NCBI RefSeq assembly: GCF_002214605.1
Contig: NZ_CP015193.1
Coordinates: forward strand, 910,978-974,977
DNA length: 64,000 nt
Direction: 5' to 3'
DNA from: Thermococcus chitonophagus
GTDB taxonomy: Archaea > Methanobacteriota_B > Thermococci > Thermococcales > Thermococcaceae
Shown here: positions 52,046 to 62,385 of the stretch, piece by piece
Numbering within the stretch: position 1 is the first letter of the stretch
Layout of the letters: every line of letters begins with the position of its first letter
Notes under the pieces: model-generated
What the model saw: only the letters and a program-made list of their open reading frames with translations
The model's database searches: none
What the model was told of the DNA's origin: nothing
Program-made: the position numbers and the translations under genes

Positions 52046-53554
52046 ATGGACAGAACCCAATTTGCAAGCTTAATTGAGCAGATATATGAAATTATGAGGA
52101 GGGATGGTTTAACGTTAATTGATTACGTCGAGCAACTGTCTTGGATACTCTTTCTTAAACTCCTGGATGATGAAGAGAAGAAGAAAGAGTTACTCCACTA
52201 TGAAAGTGAATCAAGTTATACTCCTTTAATCGAGAAAAAGTATAGATTTTCAAACTGGCCGAGTGCCGTGGGGGCAAAGAATTTTGAAATGGCCGATGCA
52301 GAGAAATTGAAAAAGTTTGTGGAAGAGGAAGTACTCCCCTACCTCAGGAATTTAAGTGGTAGTCCCGAGAGGGAAAAGATTGCAGAGATTTTCAGGAATA
52401 TAACCTTGAAGATTAGGGATCCCCACAACTTCAAGGAGATCCTTCTAAAGATAAAGGATATAGACTTCAACAATCCAGAAGACACGCATATAATGTCCCA
52501 GCTTTACGAGGAAACGCTTATGATGATGGGCCGTGAAGGAGGTGCAGCCGGAGAGTACTATACTCCAAGACCAGTAGTTAGATTTATGGTCAAGGTTATT
52601 GACCCGAAGCCAAATGAAACAATATTTGATCCTTTCTGTGGTTCTGGCGGTTTCTTGGTGGAGAGTTATAGGTATATAGTTGAAAAGTATGGAGATAAGC
52701 TGAGCCTCGAAGAGTATAAAAGTCTGTCAAAGAATTTTTACGGCCAAGAACTAAAGCCCCTCGCATTCCTAATAGCTACAATGAACACAATGTTACATGG
52801 TCTTCAGGCCAATATAGTACTTAAGGACACTTTCAGTGAAAATATAATTTCAGGCCCAAAAGAGCGATACAAGGTAATCCTAACGAACCCTCCCTTTGGT
52901 GGGAAGCTCTCAAAAAACCAGAAAGAAAACCTACCAATACCCGTTACGGCAAGTGAGCTTGCCGCATTACAGTATGTCATGAGGAAAGTGGAACCAGGGG
53001 GAAGAGTTGGAATAGTTCTTCCAGATGGGGTTCTATCAAATATAACAAAATCCTATGTGAAAGTTAGAAAAGAGCTCGTAGAGAAGAATAATGTTTTCGC
53101 AATAGTAAGCCTTCCCCAGGGCGTATTTGCAAATATATCGCCGAAGGGTGGGAGTGGACCAAAAGCAAGTCTTCTGTTCTTTGAGCGCGGGAAGCCAACG
53201 AAGGAAATATGGTATTACGAGCTCGTTCCGCCGAACGGGAAGAACTACACTAGGGCGAACCCGATTAAGTATGAAGACCTTAAAGATGCCCTTGAAAAGT
53301 TCGAGGCGTGGAGAAAATACCTCGAAACTGGCGACAAGAAGTGGAGGAAGAAGGCCATCTCAGAGAACTCGTGGGTCGTGAGCATCGAGGAGATTAAGGA
53401 GAACGACTACGACCTGAGCGCGAGAAACCCGAACAAGAAGCTAACGGTGGAGTATCCCGCTCCCGAAGAGATTATCGCGAGCCTTGAGGAGAAGGAAAGG
53501 AAGATAGTGGAGCTGTTGGGCGAGATTAAATCCATCCTCGGTGAGAAGCCATGA
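52046..53554 (+). CDS. hsdM: Type I restriction-modification methyltransferase subunit
   Basis: 502 residues. The N-terminal HsdM helical domain (LIEQIYEIMRRDGLTLIDYV) is followed by the N6-adenine methyltransferase core: EYYTPRPVVRFMVKVIDP, the S-adenosylmethionine motif IFDPFCGSGGFLVES and catalytic LTNPPFGGKLSK. It methylates adenine in the site defined by HsdS. It ends with a four-base overlap with hsdS. Third-position G+C rises towards the 3' end relative to hsdR. Confidence 0.95.
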   Translation: MDRTQFASLIEQIYEIMRRDGLTLIDYVEQLSWILFLKLLDDEEKKKELLHYESESSYTPLIEKKYRFSNWPSAVGAKNFEMADAEKLKKFVEEEVLPYLRNLSGSPEREKIAEIFRNITLKIRDPHNFKEILLKIKDIDFNNPEDTHIMSQLYEETLMMMGREGGAAGEYYTPRPVVRFMVKVIDPKPNETIFDPFCGSGGFLVESYRYIVEKYGDKLSLEEYKSLSKNFYGQELKPLAFLIATMNTMLHGLQANIVLKDTFSENIISGPKERYKVILTNPPFGGKLSKNQKENLPIPVTASELAALQYVMRKVEPGGRVGIVLPDGVLSNITKSYVKVRKELVEKNNVFAIVSLPQGVFANISPKGGSGPKASLLFFERGKPTKEIWYYELVPPNGKNYTRANPIKYEDLKDALEKFEAWRKYLETGDKKWRKKAISENSWVVSIEEIKENDYDLSARNPNKKLTVEYPAPEEIIASLEEKERKIVELLGEIKSILGEKP

Positions 53555-54810
53555 GAGAGAGACCGCTTACCGAGTTCATCTCGAAGAAGGGCGAAAAGAA
53601 GGAATCCGCGACGCCGAAGGTCGGAGTTAAAGGTCCGTGGAAACTACCCGAAGGCTGGAGATGGATAAAGCTCAGAACAATTGGGGATATTCGGAAAGAA
53701 ACCATTAATCCCCAACAATATCCAAGTGAGCTTTTTGAACTATATAGTATTCCTGCCTACCACTCCACAGGCAAACCAGAGTTAAAGCTTGGAAAACAGA
53801 TAAAGAGCAACAAATTTATCGTGAAGCCCGGAGATATTTTATTTGGAAAACTAAATCCACATTTGCCAAAAGTCTGGATTGTAGAACCAAACAAGGGATA
53901 CCGGCAAATAGCCAGTACAGAACTATTTCCAATCATTGTAAACAACAAAAAAGCCATAACAAAATATGTCTACTGGTATTTGCTGTCCCCACAGGTTAGA
54001 GAAGAACTAGTTCGCAAAGTCATTGGGACGACAGGCAGCAGGAAGAGAATTGGCAAAGATGATATACTTAACCTAAAAATTCCTCTCCCCCCGCTCCCTG
54101 AACAAAAGCGTATAGTTACGAAGCTCGACGAGCTTAACAAACGCATAGAAGAGGCAAAGCGCCTCGCAAGAGAAGCCAGAGAAGAAGCAGAGAAGCTGAT
54201 GGCCTCTGCACTCCACGAGGTCTTCTCGAAGGCGGAGGAGAAGGGATGGGGGTGGGTAAGGCTTGGAGATGTTGTAACACGCAGAAATGAAACAATTGAT
54301 CCTGCTCAAAATCCAGACTTGCCATTTGTGGGTCTTGAACATATCACCCCCGGTGAAGTAAAATTGAGTAAGTATTCATCCAGAGTAGATTTGAGAAGCC
54401 AGAAATATGTATTTTATCCTGGAGACGTTCTTTATGGAAAATTAAGGCCATACTTAGATAAGGCGGTAGTGGCAACAATAAAAGGAATGTGCTCTACGGA
54501 TTTACTTGTGTTGACTCCCAAGGAGGGATTAATGCCCGAGTATCTCGTGACTTTTATGCACACTCCCCAATTCCGTGAACTGGTCACTCAATACATGCGT
54601 GGGACAAATCACCCACGAATCTCGTGGAAATCACTACAAAAATTTAAAATCCCCCTTCCGCCCCTCGAAGAACAAAAACGCATCGTCACATACCTAAATT
54701 CAATCCATGAGCGCGTACAGAGACTAATTAAACTCTACAAGGAAAGAGAGAAGGAACTCGAGCAACTGTTCCCTTCAATACTTGACAGGGCATTTAAGGG
54801 GAAGTTATGA
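53551..54810 (+). CDS. hsdS: Type I restriction-modification specificity subunit
   Basis: 419 residues with two target-recognition domains, each followed by the conserved helix PLPPLPEQKRIVTKLDEL and PLPPLEEQKRIVTYLNSI. A long spacer coiled coil (KRIEEAKRLAREAREEAEK region) lies between them. The first domain begins GWRWIKLRTIGDI, the second GWGWVRLGDVVTR. It decides the bipartite DNA target of the complex. Base composition switches from AT-rich in the recognition domains to GC-rich in the conserved helices, as when target domains are exchanged by recombination. Confidence 0.95.
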   Translation: MRERPLTEFISKKGEKKESATPKVGVKGPWKLPEGWRWIKLRTIGDIRKETINPQQYPSELFELYSIPAYHSTGKPELKLGKQIKSNKFIVKPGDILFGKLNPHLPKVWIVEPNKGYRQIASTELFPIIVNNKKAITKYVYWYLLSPQVREELVRKVIGTTGSRKRIGKDDILNLKIPLPPLPEQKRIVTKLDELNKRIEEAKRLAREAREEAEKLMASALHEVFSKAEEKGWGWVRLGDVVTRRNETIDPAQNPDLPFVGLEHITPGEVKLSKYSSRVDLRSQKYVFYPGDVLYGKLRPYLDKAVVATIKGMCSTDLLVLTPKEGLMPEYLVTFMHTPQFRELVTQYMRGTNHPRISWKSLQKFKIPLPPLEEQKRIVTYLNSIHERVQRLIKLYKEREKELEQLFPSILDRAFKGKL

Positions 54811-54932
54811 GGATTTAAGTATGAAGCAGTTCCTTGGCTATCTCAACTACTTCAGCTTAAAGAGACTTTGGAGACAAGTTAGATATAGACGTTGATTCTC
54901 TACTTCAAACAAAAATTCCCTACAAGGAGTAT

Positions 54933-55166
54933 GTGGTGAGACATATTAGAGATGTTTTTGCTAATTGGCTTGGGCTCAAGGAAGTCAAAAAGCTGAAAAT
55001 AACTGCAGGAGTCCCAGAATATGGTTTAAACCCACATATCATGATAATAGCAATATTTGAAGACTCTGAGAAATCTGTTCAACTTTCAGAAGAGTTTGAA
55101 TATGAGCTTCTCTCGGGAGATCTAAAAGCCTCAAATAGGATTATAGTATACTCTCTCTTCAAGTAG
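54933..55166 (+). CDS. Small unidentified protein or gene fragment after hsdS
   Basis: 77 codons from GTG 54933 (VRHIRDVFANWLGLKEVKKL, then HIMIIAIFEDSEKSVQLSEE). The frame is also open for about 20 codons upstream, to a stop near 54866 (FGDKLDIDVDSLLQTKIPYK). Another frame at 54821 reads MKQFLGYLNYFSLKRLW, so an original gene may have been frameshifted. No family recognised and no strong ribosome binding site. Confidence 0.4.
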   Translation: MVRHIRDVFANWLGLKEVKKLKITAGVPEYGLNPHIMIIAIFEDSEKSVQLSEEFEYELLSGDLKASNRIIVYSLFK

Positions 55167-55258
55167 AACGAATTAGCTGGAAGTTCAGTATATACTAAAT
55201 TACTAACCCAAAACTATCCTTAACCAAATCTTTTTAATTCTATCCACTCAGCTCGCTG

Positions 55259-55675
55259 ATGATGGAAATGTTCGAGGAAGTTCAGGTTGAAGCTTACGTT
55301 TTTCCCACGGAGGATGTAGAGAAGGTCAAGAAGGCCATGCTCAACTTAGTCCCTGGGCTAAAGTTCGAGGCATTCGATAGGGGAGACTACATGCTCCTCG
55401 TCGGCAAGACCACAGATAAGAGAGCCCTACAAAGGCTGTACGAGCTCTTCAGGGGACAGCAAATATTGGATACAGCTAGGATGATGCTTGAGGAGGGCTA
55501 CTTCGGGGAGGAGATAATAATCAAGGTTCACAAGCAGGTAGCTTACGTTGGCAAGGTAAACTTCAACGAAGAATCACCCCTAGGCCCAATAACGATAATA
55601 ATCAGGACTAAGGAGCCAAAGAAGCTCATGAAGTGGCTCGCTCCTAGGACTAAGAACGGAGTTCCTATAGAATGA
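55259..55675 (+). CDS. COG1325-type RNA-binding protein
   Basis: 138 residues of an archaeal family (COG1325) with an alpha-beta fold: [40 protein letters not shown], then [20 protein letters not shown]. Often annotated as exosome-linked or RNA-binding; the function is not established. It starts at ATG 55259 (a second ATG follows at once), about 26 bases from CTTTTTAATTC, so the mRNA may be leaderless. Confidence 0.8.
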   Translation: MMEMFEEVQVEAYVFPTEDVEKVKKAMLNLVPGLKFEAFDRGDYMLLVGKTTDKRALQRLYELFRGQQILDTARMMLEEGYFGEEIIIKVHKQVAYVGKVNFNEESPLGPITIIIRTKEPKKLMKWLAPRTKNGVPIE

Positions 55676-55716
55676 TTTTATAGCCTTCAGTTCTTTTCTC
55701 AATTTGGTGAGCCTAA

Positions 55717-56952
55717 TTGATCGAGGAAGTTAGCAAGGAGATTGAGAGGCTTAGGGACGAGATGGTTCAGACTTTAGTGGAGCTTATAAAAATTCCCGCA
55801 TTGAGCCCGGACTACGGGGGAGAGGGAGAGTACGACAAGGCCCAGAAACTCTTGGAGATAATAAAGGGCTGGCCCTTCGACAAGGTTGAAGTTTACGAGG
55901 CCCCAGACCCCAGAGCAAAGAACGGGGTTAGGCCGAGCATTATAGCCTACTACTACGGTCAGGAGAGGGATAAGAGGTTGTGGATAATTACTCACTTAGA
56001 CGTAGTGCCCCCAGGAGAGGGGTGGACGGTAACTGAACCCTTCAAGCCCCTCGTTAAGGACGGGAAAGTCTACGGGAGGGGAAGCGAGGACAACGGGCAA
56101 AGCCTCGTTGCCTCACTCTACGCTGTTAAGGCCATGATGAACCTCGGGATAAGGCCAAAGAGAACCGTAATCTTGGCCTTCGTCAGCGATGAGGAGACCG
56201 GAAGCAAGTATGGAGTTGAGTGGCTGATAGAGAACCATCCAGAGCTTTTCAAGAAGGACGACCTAATCTTAGTCCCCGATGGAGGAAATTCAGAGGGAAC
56301 GTTCATCGAGGTTGCAGAGAAGAGCATCCTCTGGTTCAAGCTTAAAGTTAAGGGGAAGCAGGTTCACGCGAGCATGCCCGATAAAGGCCTGAACGCCCAT
56401 AGGGTTGCCTTAGATTTAGCGTACCGCTTGGATAAGTTCCTCCACGAGAAGTACGATAAGAGGGACGAGCTGTTCGATCCTCCAGAGAGCACCTTTGAGC
56501 CTACAATGGTCAGGAATCCCGCAAGCTCCCCGAACATAGCCCCAGGGGAGCATGAGGTAGTGTTTGACTGCAGAATCCTCCCAGATTACAGCCTCGATGA
56601 GGTTCTAGAGGACGTTAAGAGGCTTGCAGATGAGGTGAGGGAGAGGTACAGGAAGGACGACCTCCCCAGGATCGAGGTTGAAGTCCTGCAGAGGCTGGAC
56701 GCTCCTAAGCCCACAGATCCAAACAGCGAGATAGTTAAACTACTCAAGGAGGCAATAAGGAGGCTTAGGGGCAAGGAAGCCAAGGTCGGCGGGATAGGTG
56801 GTGGAACCTTTGCGGCGTTCTTCAGGAAGCTCGGGATTCCTGCCGTGGTTTGGGCCACCCTAGATGAGATGGCCCACCAGCCCAACGAGTACGCGAAGAT
56901 AGATAATATGGTCGAGGACGCTAAGGTGATGGCGACCCTCGCTCTTCTCTAA
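55717..56952 (+). CDS. M20-family metallopeptidase (ArgE/DapE/CPG2 type)
   Basis: 411 residues. Di-metal M20 motifs: WIITHLDVVPPGEGW (His, Asp), VYGRGSEDNGQSLVA (Asp), FVSDEETGSKYG (catalytic Glu), LVPDGG and the C-terminal DEMAHQPNEYAKIDN with the last His. The lid dimerisation domain is in between (VKGKQVHASMPDKGLNAHRV). It cleaves a terminal amino-acid or acyl group from a small peptide-like substrate; the length suits a carboxypeptidase or succinyl-diaminopimelate-desuccinylase-like enzyme. It starts at TTG 55717 after GGTGAGCCTAA. Confidence 0.9.
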   Translation: MIEEVSKEIERLRDEMVQTLVELIKIPALSPDYGGEGEYDKAQKLLEIIKGWPFDKVEVYEAPDPRAKNGVRPSIIAYYYGQERDKRLWIITHLDVVPPGEGWTVTEPFKPLVKDGKVYGRGSEDNGQSLVASLYAVKAMMNLGIRPKRTVILAFVSDEETGSKYGVEWLIENHPELFKKDDLILVPDGGNSEGTFIEVAEKSILWFKLKVKGKQVHASMPDKGLNAHRVALDLAYRLDKFLHEKYDKRDELFDPPESTFEPTMVRNPASSPNIAPGEHEVVFDCRILPDYSLDEVLEDVKRLADEVRERYRKDDLPRIEVEVLQRLDAPKPTDPNSEIVKLLKEAIRRLRGKEAKVGGIGGGTFAAFFRKLGIPAVVWATLDEMAHQPNEYAKIDNMVEDAKVMATLALL

Positions 56953-57020
56953 TTTTCTTCTTTCCTTTATTTTAGAGAATCCTTAGTTAGGATTTTTTGG
57001 TGATAGTGAAAAATGGAAAG

Positions 57021-57048
57021 TTTTAAAATGTCGTCCCGTCACTAGTGA
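57021..57048 (+). promoter_or_regulatory. ATPase promoter with palindrome
   Basis: TTTTAAAA (57021-57028) followed by the perfect palindrome TCACTAGTGA (57039-57048), which ends five bases before the GTG at 57053. A repressor bound here would block the start. Confidence 0.5.
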
Positions 57049-57052
57049 TGGG

Positions 57053-58150
57053 GTGTTCACTTTGTTCAGCACGAGACCCATAAGGAATGAGAAAGACCTG
57101 TTTGGGAAAGGGCATAGAGAAGCGGTAAGAAAGCTTAACAAAGCTGTAGAGGAGGGGGACTTTGCCGCAATTCTTGGTCCGAGGAGGGTTGGGAAAACAA
57201 GCGTGATAAATGTCTTCCTTAATAAGTATGGTTCAAAATACAAGTACCTCTATTATGACCTAGCATTTGGAATGGGTCGGGAGGCGATAAGCTATACAGA
57301 ACTCACACCAGTCATGAGCAACATCTCTGAAGAAGATCTTGACTACTCCGCAACGTTAAGCCTCGGGATAGTGAAGATGGACATAAGGCCCAAGAAAGCT
57401 GTAGAATTTCAAAATGCATTCCTTAATTTACTCAGGTTCCTAAATAAAAGGGGAGAGGAGGTCGTCATTATATTCGACGAAGCCCAAGTGCTTCCACGGT
57501 TTGCGCCTTTAAACATGCTCGGCATGCTCCAAACAATCTCTGATGGATTCGAGAATGTAACGGTGGTTCTTTCTGGCTCGATGCCCGGACTACTTGAAAG
57601 GATACTGAACCCAAGCGAGGATAAACCATTCTTTGCAAGGTATGTTGAGAAGATACATGTTTCACGGTGGAAGCTTGGGGAAAGTGTAAAGTACCTCAAG
57701 AGAGGGCTTGCGAAAATAGGATACACCGAGGATGAACTAATTGAGGCTGCTACGGAGCTTTCAAACGTCCCCGGCTTTTTGGCCTATTACGGCAGGCTCA
57801 GGATTAATGGGAAGTCTCACAATAGGGCACTACTTGCAACGGTAGAGTATGCCGTGAAGTTGTGGAAGCTAGATATTAAGAACTTCATCAGAGTTTATAA
57901 GTCCCCTGCATACGTTGTTGCCCTGAAAAAGGTGGCAAGAGGTCCCTCTTTTGGCGTTACTACGGAGGAGATACTTGCGGAGGTTACCTCGCTTACTGGG
58001 ATCTCAGAGAGGAGGGCAAAAAGCGTGCTGAGGAACCTCGTTGATGGGGGCTTACTAATAAAACCAAAGAGAGGAATTTATCAAATCCCCGAAAAACCAC
58101 TGAGAAAAGCAATTCTCGAACTCCAAGACAAAGAAGTCTACAATCTTTGA
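57053..58150 (+). CDS. Archaeal ATPase (ATP_bind_2/PF01637-type) with winged-helix C-terminus
   Basis: 365 residues. Walker A AILGPRRVGKTSVINVF near residue 40, Walker B VVIIFDEAQVLPRF, sensor VVLSGSMPGLLE, ARYVEKIHVSRWKLGESVKY, GFLAYYGRLR and a C-terminal winged helix (TTEEILAEVTSLTGISERRA, LRNLVDGGLLIKPKRGIY). Unlike the DUF234 members, it seems to end without a nuclease domain. It starts at GTG 57053 about 25-30 bases from the TATA box and without a ribosome binding site, so it is probably leaderless. Role unknown. Confidence 0.85.
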   Translation: MFTLFSTRPIRNEKDLFGKGHREAVRKLNKAVEEGDFAAILGPRRVGKTSVINVFLNKYGSKYKYLYYDLAFGMGREAISYTELTPVMSNISEEDLDYSATLSLGIVKMDIRPKKAVEFQNAFLNLLRFLNKRGEEVVIIFDEAQVLPRFAPLNMLGMLQTISDGFENVTVVLSGSMPGLLERILNPSEDKPFFARYVEKIHVSRWKLGESVKYLKRGLAKIGYTEDELIEAATELSNVPGFLAYYGRLRINGKSHNRALLATVEYAVKLWKLDIKNFIRVYKSPAYVVALKKVARGPSFGVTTEEILAEVTSLTGISERRAKSVLRNLVDGGLLIKPKRGIYQIPEKPLRKAILELQDKEVYNL

Positions 58151-58304
58151 CACTCTTCTTAAGTTTCTACTATAATCCCGAGAGAAACATTCCACTTGTG
58201 TCCCTCACTTCAAGCTAAGCTGGTTGTTGTTTCCCTGTAACAAGCCGATAACGAAGAAGGGAGAACTTCTCTCTCAGAAAGCAATAATTTATAAAAGTAG
58301 CGAG

Positions 58305-58880
58305 CTAAAGCTCTTCCTCTTCCTCCTCCATAAGCCCGTACTTCTCAAGCTCCCTGAGGAGCTTCCTAACTGCCTCCCATGCGTCAGCTTCGCTCTTCGC
58401 TCCAGAACATACGATCTTACCCGAGGAGAAGAGCAGGATTACCGCTCTCGGCTCCTTAACCCTATAAATAACTCCGGGGAACTGCTCTGGCTCATATTCA
58501 CAGTTTGGAAGGGTTAGGGCAACGTTATCTAGGTTAAACTCCCTTCCTATGTCACCGCTGAACACCATGTTCTGAATATCAATTTGGGGGGCCCTCTTGA
58601 ACTTGACTCCAATACCTTTAAGCTTCTGAACAAGCTTTGCAACTGCCCTCTCAATGTCCTGAACGCTCTTAGCCCCGGTAACAACGAGCTTACCAGAGCT
58701 GAATATCAGAAGGGCGACCTTCGGGTCATCGAAGCGACAGATAATACCCGGGAACTCCTCGGGATTGTACTTAGAATTTGGGCATATATCGAGAACCTTC
58801 TCCAAATCGAGCTGAGCAAAGAGATCTACGGAAGCGACAATATTCTCTATCCTGAGCTTGACCTTGCTCGTGTCCACCAT
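58305..58880 (-). CDS. tbp: TATA-box-binding protein
   Basis: 191 residues with the two pseudo-symmetrical TBP repeats: [20 protein letters not shown] through [18 protein letters not shown], and [20 protein letters not shown] through [18 protein letters not shown]. The tail is MEEEEEEL. It is nearly identical to Pyrococcus TBP and recruits TFB and RNA polymerase at TATA boxes. The start is ATG 58880 after GGGAGGTGTTAAC. Confidence 0.98.
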   Translation of the reverse strand: MVDTSKVKLRIENIVASVDLFAQLDLEKVLDICPNSKYNPEEFPGIICRFDDPKVALLIFSSGKLVVTGAKSVQDIERAVAKLVQKLKGIGVKFKRAPQIDIQNMVFSGDIGREFNLDNVALTLPNCEYEPEQFPGVIYRVKEPRAVILLFSSGKIVCSGAKSEADAWEAVRKLLRELEKYGLMEEEEEEL

Positions 58881-58984
58881 GTTAACACCTCCCTTTAAAA
58901 AGCCCTTTATAAATACAAAGCCCACTCTTTTTAAACCTTATCTAGGCCTAGGGATACAAGAAGTAACCACCAAAAGTAGAAAAT

Positions 58985-59542
58985 TCAAATCTGGGATATT
59001 ATTTTCGAAACAATTTCTTGAATTTTGGCTTGAAATTCGTCAAAACTGCAATCGTTGACTATCATGTAGTCCGCCAAAGCTATAACCTCTCCAATTCCGA
59101 ACCTCAGCTCCTTCTTATCCCTGTCGACGAACTCCTCCCATGTCTTTGGATCGTCGCTCCTTCCCCTCCTCCTGAGCCTCTCGAACCTCATCCTAGGAGG
59201 AGAGTGGACTGCTAGGATTATGGTTTCCTCCTCGCTGAACTTTTTCCTGAACTCTTCAACTTCGTATGGACTCCTAACGCCCTCTATGACCACTATTGGT
59301 TCAGTCTCAAGCAGCTTTTCCACCTTGGGAATAGTCAGGATGGCAACTGCTCCAGGCCCTAGTTCTTCCCTGACCTTGAGGCTCACTTCTTTGAGGCCCT
59401 CTGGAGTCCTAGGGATCCCCCTTCTGTCAGCTTCTTCCCTAATGGCATCTCCCATGGAAACTACCGGAATGCCCCTCTTCTGGAAGGCCTTAGCGACCTC
59501 ACCCTTTCCCGAGCCGGGCATCCCAGTTAAAAGAATGATCAT
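58985..59542 (-). CDS. UPF0200 family P-loop kinase-like protein
   Basis: 185 residues resembling dephospho-CoA/adenylate kinase: P-loop MIILLTGMPGSGKGEVAKAF, VVSMGDAIREEADRRG, VVIEGVRSPYEVEEFRKKF, and a lid with RLRRRGRSDDPKTWEEFVDR. These archaeal UPF0200 proteins are predicted nucleotide-related kinases. The ATG lies 10 bases after the ProRS stop on the same strand, so the genes probably form one unit. Confidence 0.85.
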   Translation of the reverse strand: MIILLTGMPGSGKGEVAKAFQKRGIPVVSMGDAIREEADRRGIPRTPEGLKEVSLKVREELGPGAVAILTIPKVEKLLETEPIVVIEGVRSPYEVEEFRKKFSEEETIILAVHSPPRMRFERLRRRGRSDDPKTWEEFVDRDKKELRFGIGEVIALADYMIVNDCSFDEFQAKIQEIVSKIISQI

Positions 59543-59552
59543 GGGAGAGCCC

Positions 59553-61001
59553 TCAGTAAGTTCTTGCGAACCTCGCTATAAACTTAGCCTCCCTGCCGCA
59601 TACTGGACACTTCTTCCCCTCTGGTGCCTCGGGGTTAGGATAAGGTGTTCCGAGCATCTTTGCCTCGAGCTCCTCCTCCATCTTAAGCCCGCACTCCTCG
59701 CTGCCGCACCACGGGATCTCGACTACCCCCCTCCTGTCTTCAAAGGCCTTCTTTGCCTCCTCCAGAGTGTCGACCCTCTTTATGTGACTCTCGAGCCACT
59801 TTCTCGACCTCTCAGCTAGGTAGTTCATTATATCGTCGAACAGCCCCCTAACCTTGTCAACGAGCTCCTCCCTGCTTATTGTGATCTTCTCGAGCTTATC
59901 CCTCCTCGCGATGACTACCGTTCTGTTTTCAGCGTCCCTCGGCCCGACCTCTATTCTTACTGGAACTCCCTTAAGCTCCCAGTCGTAGAACTTCCATCCG
60001 GGCCTCTTGTCCCTCAGGTCGAGGTGAACCCTTATTCCAGCCGTCCTTAACTCTTCCTCGATCTCCCTAGCGTAGGAGTAGACTTTCTCCTCCTCGCCCT
60101 TCTTCGGTATCGGGACTATAACTACCTGAATAGGGGCTATCGTTGGAGGCAAAACCATCCCCCTGTCGTCCCCGTGTATGGCTATGACGGCAGCGAGGAG
60201 TCTCTCGCTCATTCCGAACGTCGTCTGGTGGACATAGGCGTGAGTTCCATCCTCTTTCTCGTAAATTATGTTGTAGGCCCTAGCGAAGTTGTCCTTGTAG
60301 TGGTGCATGGTTCCTATCTGAAGCGTCCTTCCATCGGGCATCACAACCTCTGCTCCCAGGGAGTAGTATGCTCCAGGGAACTTGTCCCACTCGGGCCTCT
60401 TCGAGATTATGTAAGCTATAGCAAGCTTTTTCATGAGGTTGTCGAATATCTCCAGATCTTCTTTTATCTGCCTTTCCGCATCCTCAAAGTCTACGTGTGC
60501 TGTATGGGCTTCGAAGAACCTGCTTATCTCCCTAACCCTGATTAAAGGCCTCGTGTGCTTGGTCTCGTAGCGGTAGACGTTGACTATCTGATATATCTTG
60601 AATGGCAAATCGGCATGAGACCTGATCCAGCCTCCCCTGTCCTTGGAGAACATGGGGTAGATAGCGGTCTCGCTTGTTGGCCTCAGAATGAGCTTAACGT
60701 CGAGCTCGTCATGACCTGCATGGGTTATCCAGAAGACCTCCCCCTCGAAACCGGCTATATGCTCGGCCTCCTTCTTGAACTCGGTTTCGGGGATTAAAGC
60801 CGGGAACAACACTTCTTGATGACCAGTTCTCTCCATCTCCTCGTGAATGAACCTCTCTATGTTTCTCATTATTTTAAGCCCGTATGGCAACCAAACGTTC
60901 ATTCCCTTAACGGGGTACCTCTTATCTAGAATTCCAGCCTCCTCTATTACATCGTTGAACCACTCGCTGAAGTTCTCGCTCCACTTCTTCCTCTCCACCA
61001 T
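59553..61001 (-). CDS. proS: Prolyl-tRNA synthetase
   Basis: 482 residues, class II, archaeal/eukaryotic type. Motif 1 is around [20 protein letters not shown], motif 2 at [20 protein letters not shown] and [14 protein letters not shown], motif 3 near [11 protein letters not shown], then an anticodon-binding domain and a C-terminal zinc-binding domain ([17 protein letters not shown]) ending in Tyr. The start is ATG 61001 after AGGTGGTCTT; the frame extends 45 codons upstream into the promoter. It charges tRNA-Pro. The gene divergent from it encodes a flippase. Confidence 0.97.
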   Translation of the reverse strand: MVERKKWSENFSEWFNDVIEEAGILDKRYPVKGMNVWLPYGLKIMRNIERFIHEEMERTGHQEVLFPALIPETEFKKEAEHIAGFEGEVFWITHAGHDELDVKLILRPTSETAIYPMFSKDRGGWIRSHADLPFKIYQIVNVYRYETKHTRPLIRVREISRFFEAHTAHVDFEDAERQIKEDLEIFDNLMKKLAIAYIISKRPEWDKFPGAYYSLGAEVVMPDGRTLQIGTMHHYKDNFARAYNIIYEKEDGTHAYVHQTTFGMSERLLAAVIAIHGDDRGMVLPPTIAPIQVVIVPIPKKGEEEKVYSYAREIEEELRTAGIRVHLDLRDKRPGWKFYDWELKGVPVRIEVGPRDAENRTVVIARRDKLEKITISREELVDKVRGLFDDIMNYLAERSRKWLESHIKRVDTLEEAKKAFEDRRGVVEIPWCGSEECGLKMEEELEAKMLGTPYPNPEAPEGKKCPVCGREAKFIARFARTY

Positions 61002-61092
61002 AAGACCACCTAAAGTTAGCCGGGTTAAGTAATTTTTAATCTTTCGTTTTGTCTTTGAAAAGCTTTTAATTGACGAAATAAAAGCTACCTGC

Positions 61093-62385
61093 ATGGACAA
61101 GAGGAAGGTTATAATAAGGCACTCGCTCGCGAGCATAATAGCTTTGGCTGTCTTTGGGGGAAGCAGGTTCCTCTACAACGTTGTTGTGGCAAGGAGGTAT
61201 GGAGTAGAGATCCTTGGAGAGGTAAACTCTCTAATTTCACAAGCCTTCCTGCTTGCCGGCTTCCTAGCCTTTTTCTCCGTGGGTTTGGGCAAATTCACGG
61301 CGGAGTTCCTGGGGAGGAGAGAAGAGGAGAGAATCAAGTCGATAACTAGCGTTTCCTATGCTTTTCCTCTCTTGGGGCTTCTCTTAGCTCCAATTAATCT
61401 TCAGCTCGCTGTTCTCTCTGTACTGAGGGCCTTACAGCTCACGTTCCGCTCGTTCATCTACGGACTTCACAGAGGAGAGGTCTACGCTTACGCGGTTCTC
61501 TTGGGCTTTCTGGGCTTCCTTGTGGGCTTTCTTGATGGGGTTTTGATGCCCTACTATCTCCTCTTGGGCATGATTTCAGGGTTTGGCCTTGCTTATTCAA
61601 TGAAATTCCTGGGGAGGCCCAGGGTAGGGGAAGTTAAAGGGCTCGTTAAGTACTCGGGCTGGGCCTTCTTGGGCGGTATAGCTGGTATATTCCTAATCCA
61701 GGCCCCGTACTTTCTCACGGAAAAGCTTGCAGGCTCTAGGGTGGCGGGAGCTGTGTCGGCAATGCTCTCAACTTCGTTCCTGCTCTCTTACATGCCTCAG
61801 GTGCTCCAATCCGCAATCGTTCCCCTTTACGCCTTCGACTATGGCCGAGGTAGAAGGGAGGAAATTAAAGCTTTAGCAGAGGAAGCAACCACTCTGCTTT
61901 CCCTGCTGACCGCCTTGGCGGTATTCCTGATGCTTCTCCTCTCAAACCTCTTGGAGAATATCTTTAGAATAGAGTTTGGGTGGTCCTTCCTCCTTTCCCT
62001 TCTAGCTGTTGAAGTCTACGTGGTTTTCAACCCCCTGATAAACGTCCTGAGCGCTACGGAGTACATAAAGAGATCCGCCATATACTCCCTTACTGGTGCC
62101 CTCGTTTCCCTTCTTCTGTGGCTCTCCCTAATTCCGAGAATTTATGAGGTGGGAACATTCCTGGGGCTTTTGGCTGGATATTCAATTATATTCCTGCTCG
62201 TTCTAGCCGAGACAAGAAGGAGGTTCGGGGTAAAAATTACATCAATAAGGCCCTTTGTATTGGCGATGCCCTTTCAGGCGATTTCAATAAAGCTCCCAGT
62301 TCTGGGCTTAATTGCTTACTTACTCATAGAATATAAAGATTTGAGAAGAGCGGTCAGGCTTTTCCTCCGTGGTATAAAATCCTAA
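61093..62385 (+). CDS. Polysaccharide flippase-like membrane protein (MATE/Wzx superfamily)
   Basis: 430 residues with about twelve to fourteen helices: [40 protein letters not shown] and [18 protein letters not shown] at the N-terminus are typical of the O-antigen/Wzx exporter family. It would flip lipid-linked sugars across the membrane for protein glycosylation or surface glycans. Its 3' end overlaps that of the convergent phosphoesterase-like gene by 32 bases. Confidence 0.8.
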   Translation: MDKRKVIIRHSLASIIALAVFGGSRFLYNVVVARRYGVEILGEVNSLISQAFLLAGFLAFFSVGLGKFTAEFLGRREEERIKSITSVSYAFPLLGLLLAPINLQLAVLSVLRALQLTFRSFIYGLHRGEVYAYAVLLGFLGFLVGFLDGVLMPYYLLLGMISGFGLAYSMKFLGRPRVGEVKGLVKYSGWAFLGGIAGIFLIQAPYFLTEKLAGSRVAGAVSAMLSTSFLLSYMPQVLQSAIVPLYAFDYGRGRREEIKALAEEATTLLSLLTALAVFLMLLLSNLLENIFRIEFGWSFLLSLLAVEVYVVFNPLINVLSATEYIKRSAIYSLTGALVSLLLWLSLIPRIYEVGTFLGLLAGYSIIFLLVLAETRRRFGVKITSIRPFVLAMPFQAISIKLPVLGLIAYLLIEYKDLRRAVRLFLRGIKS

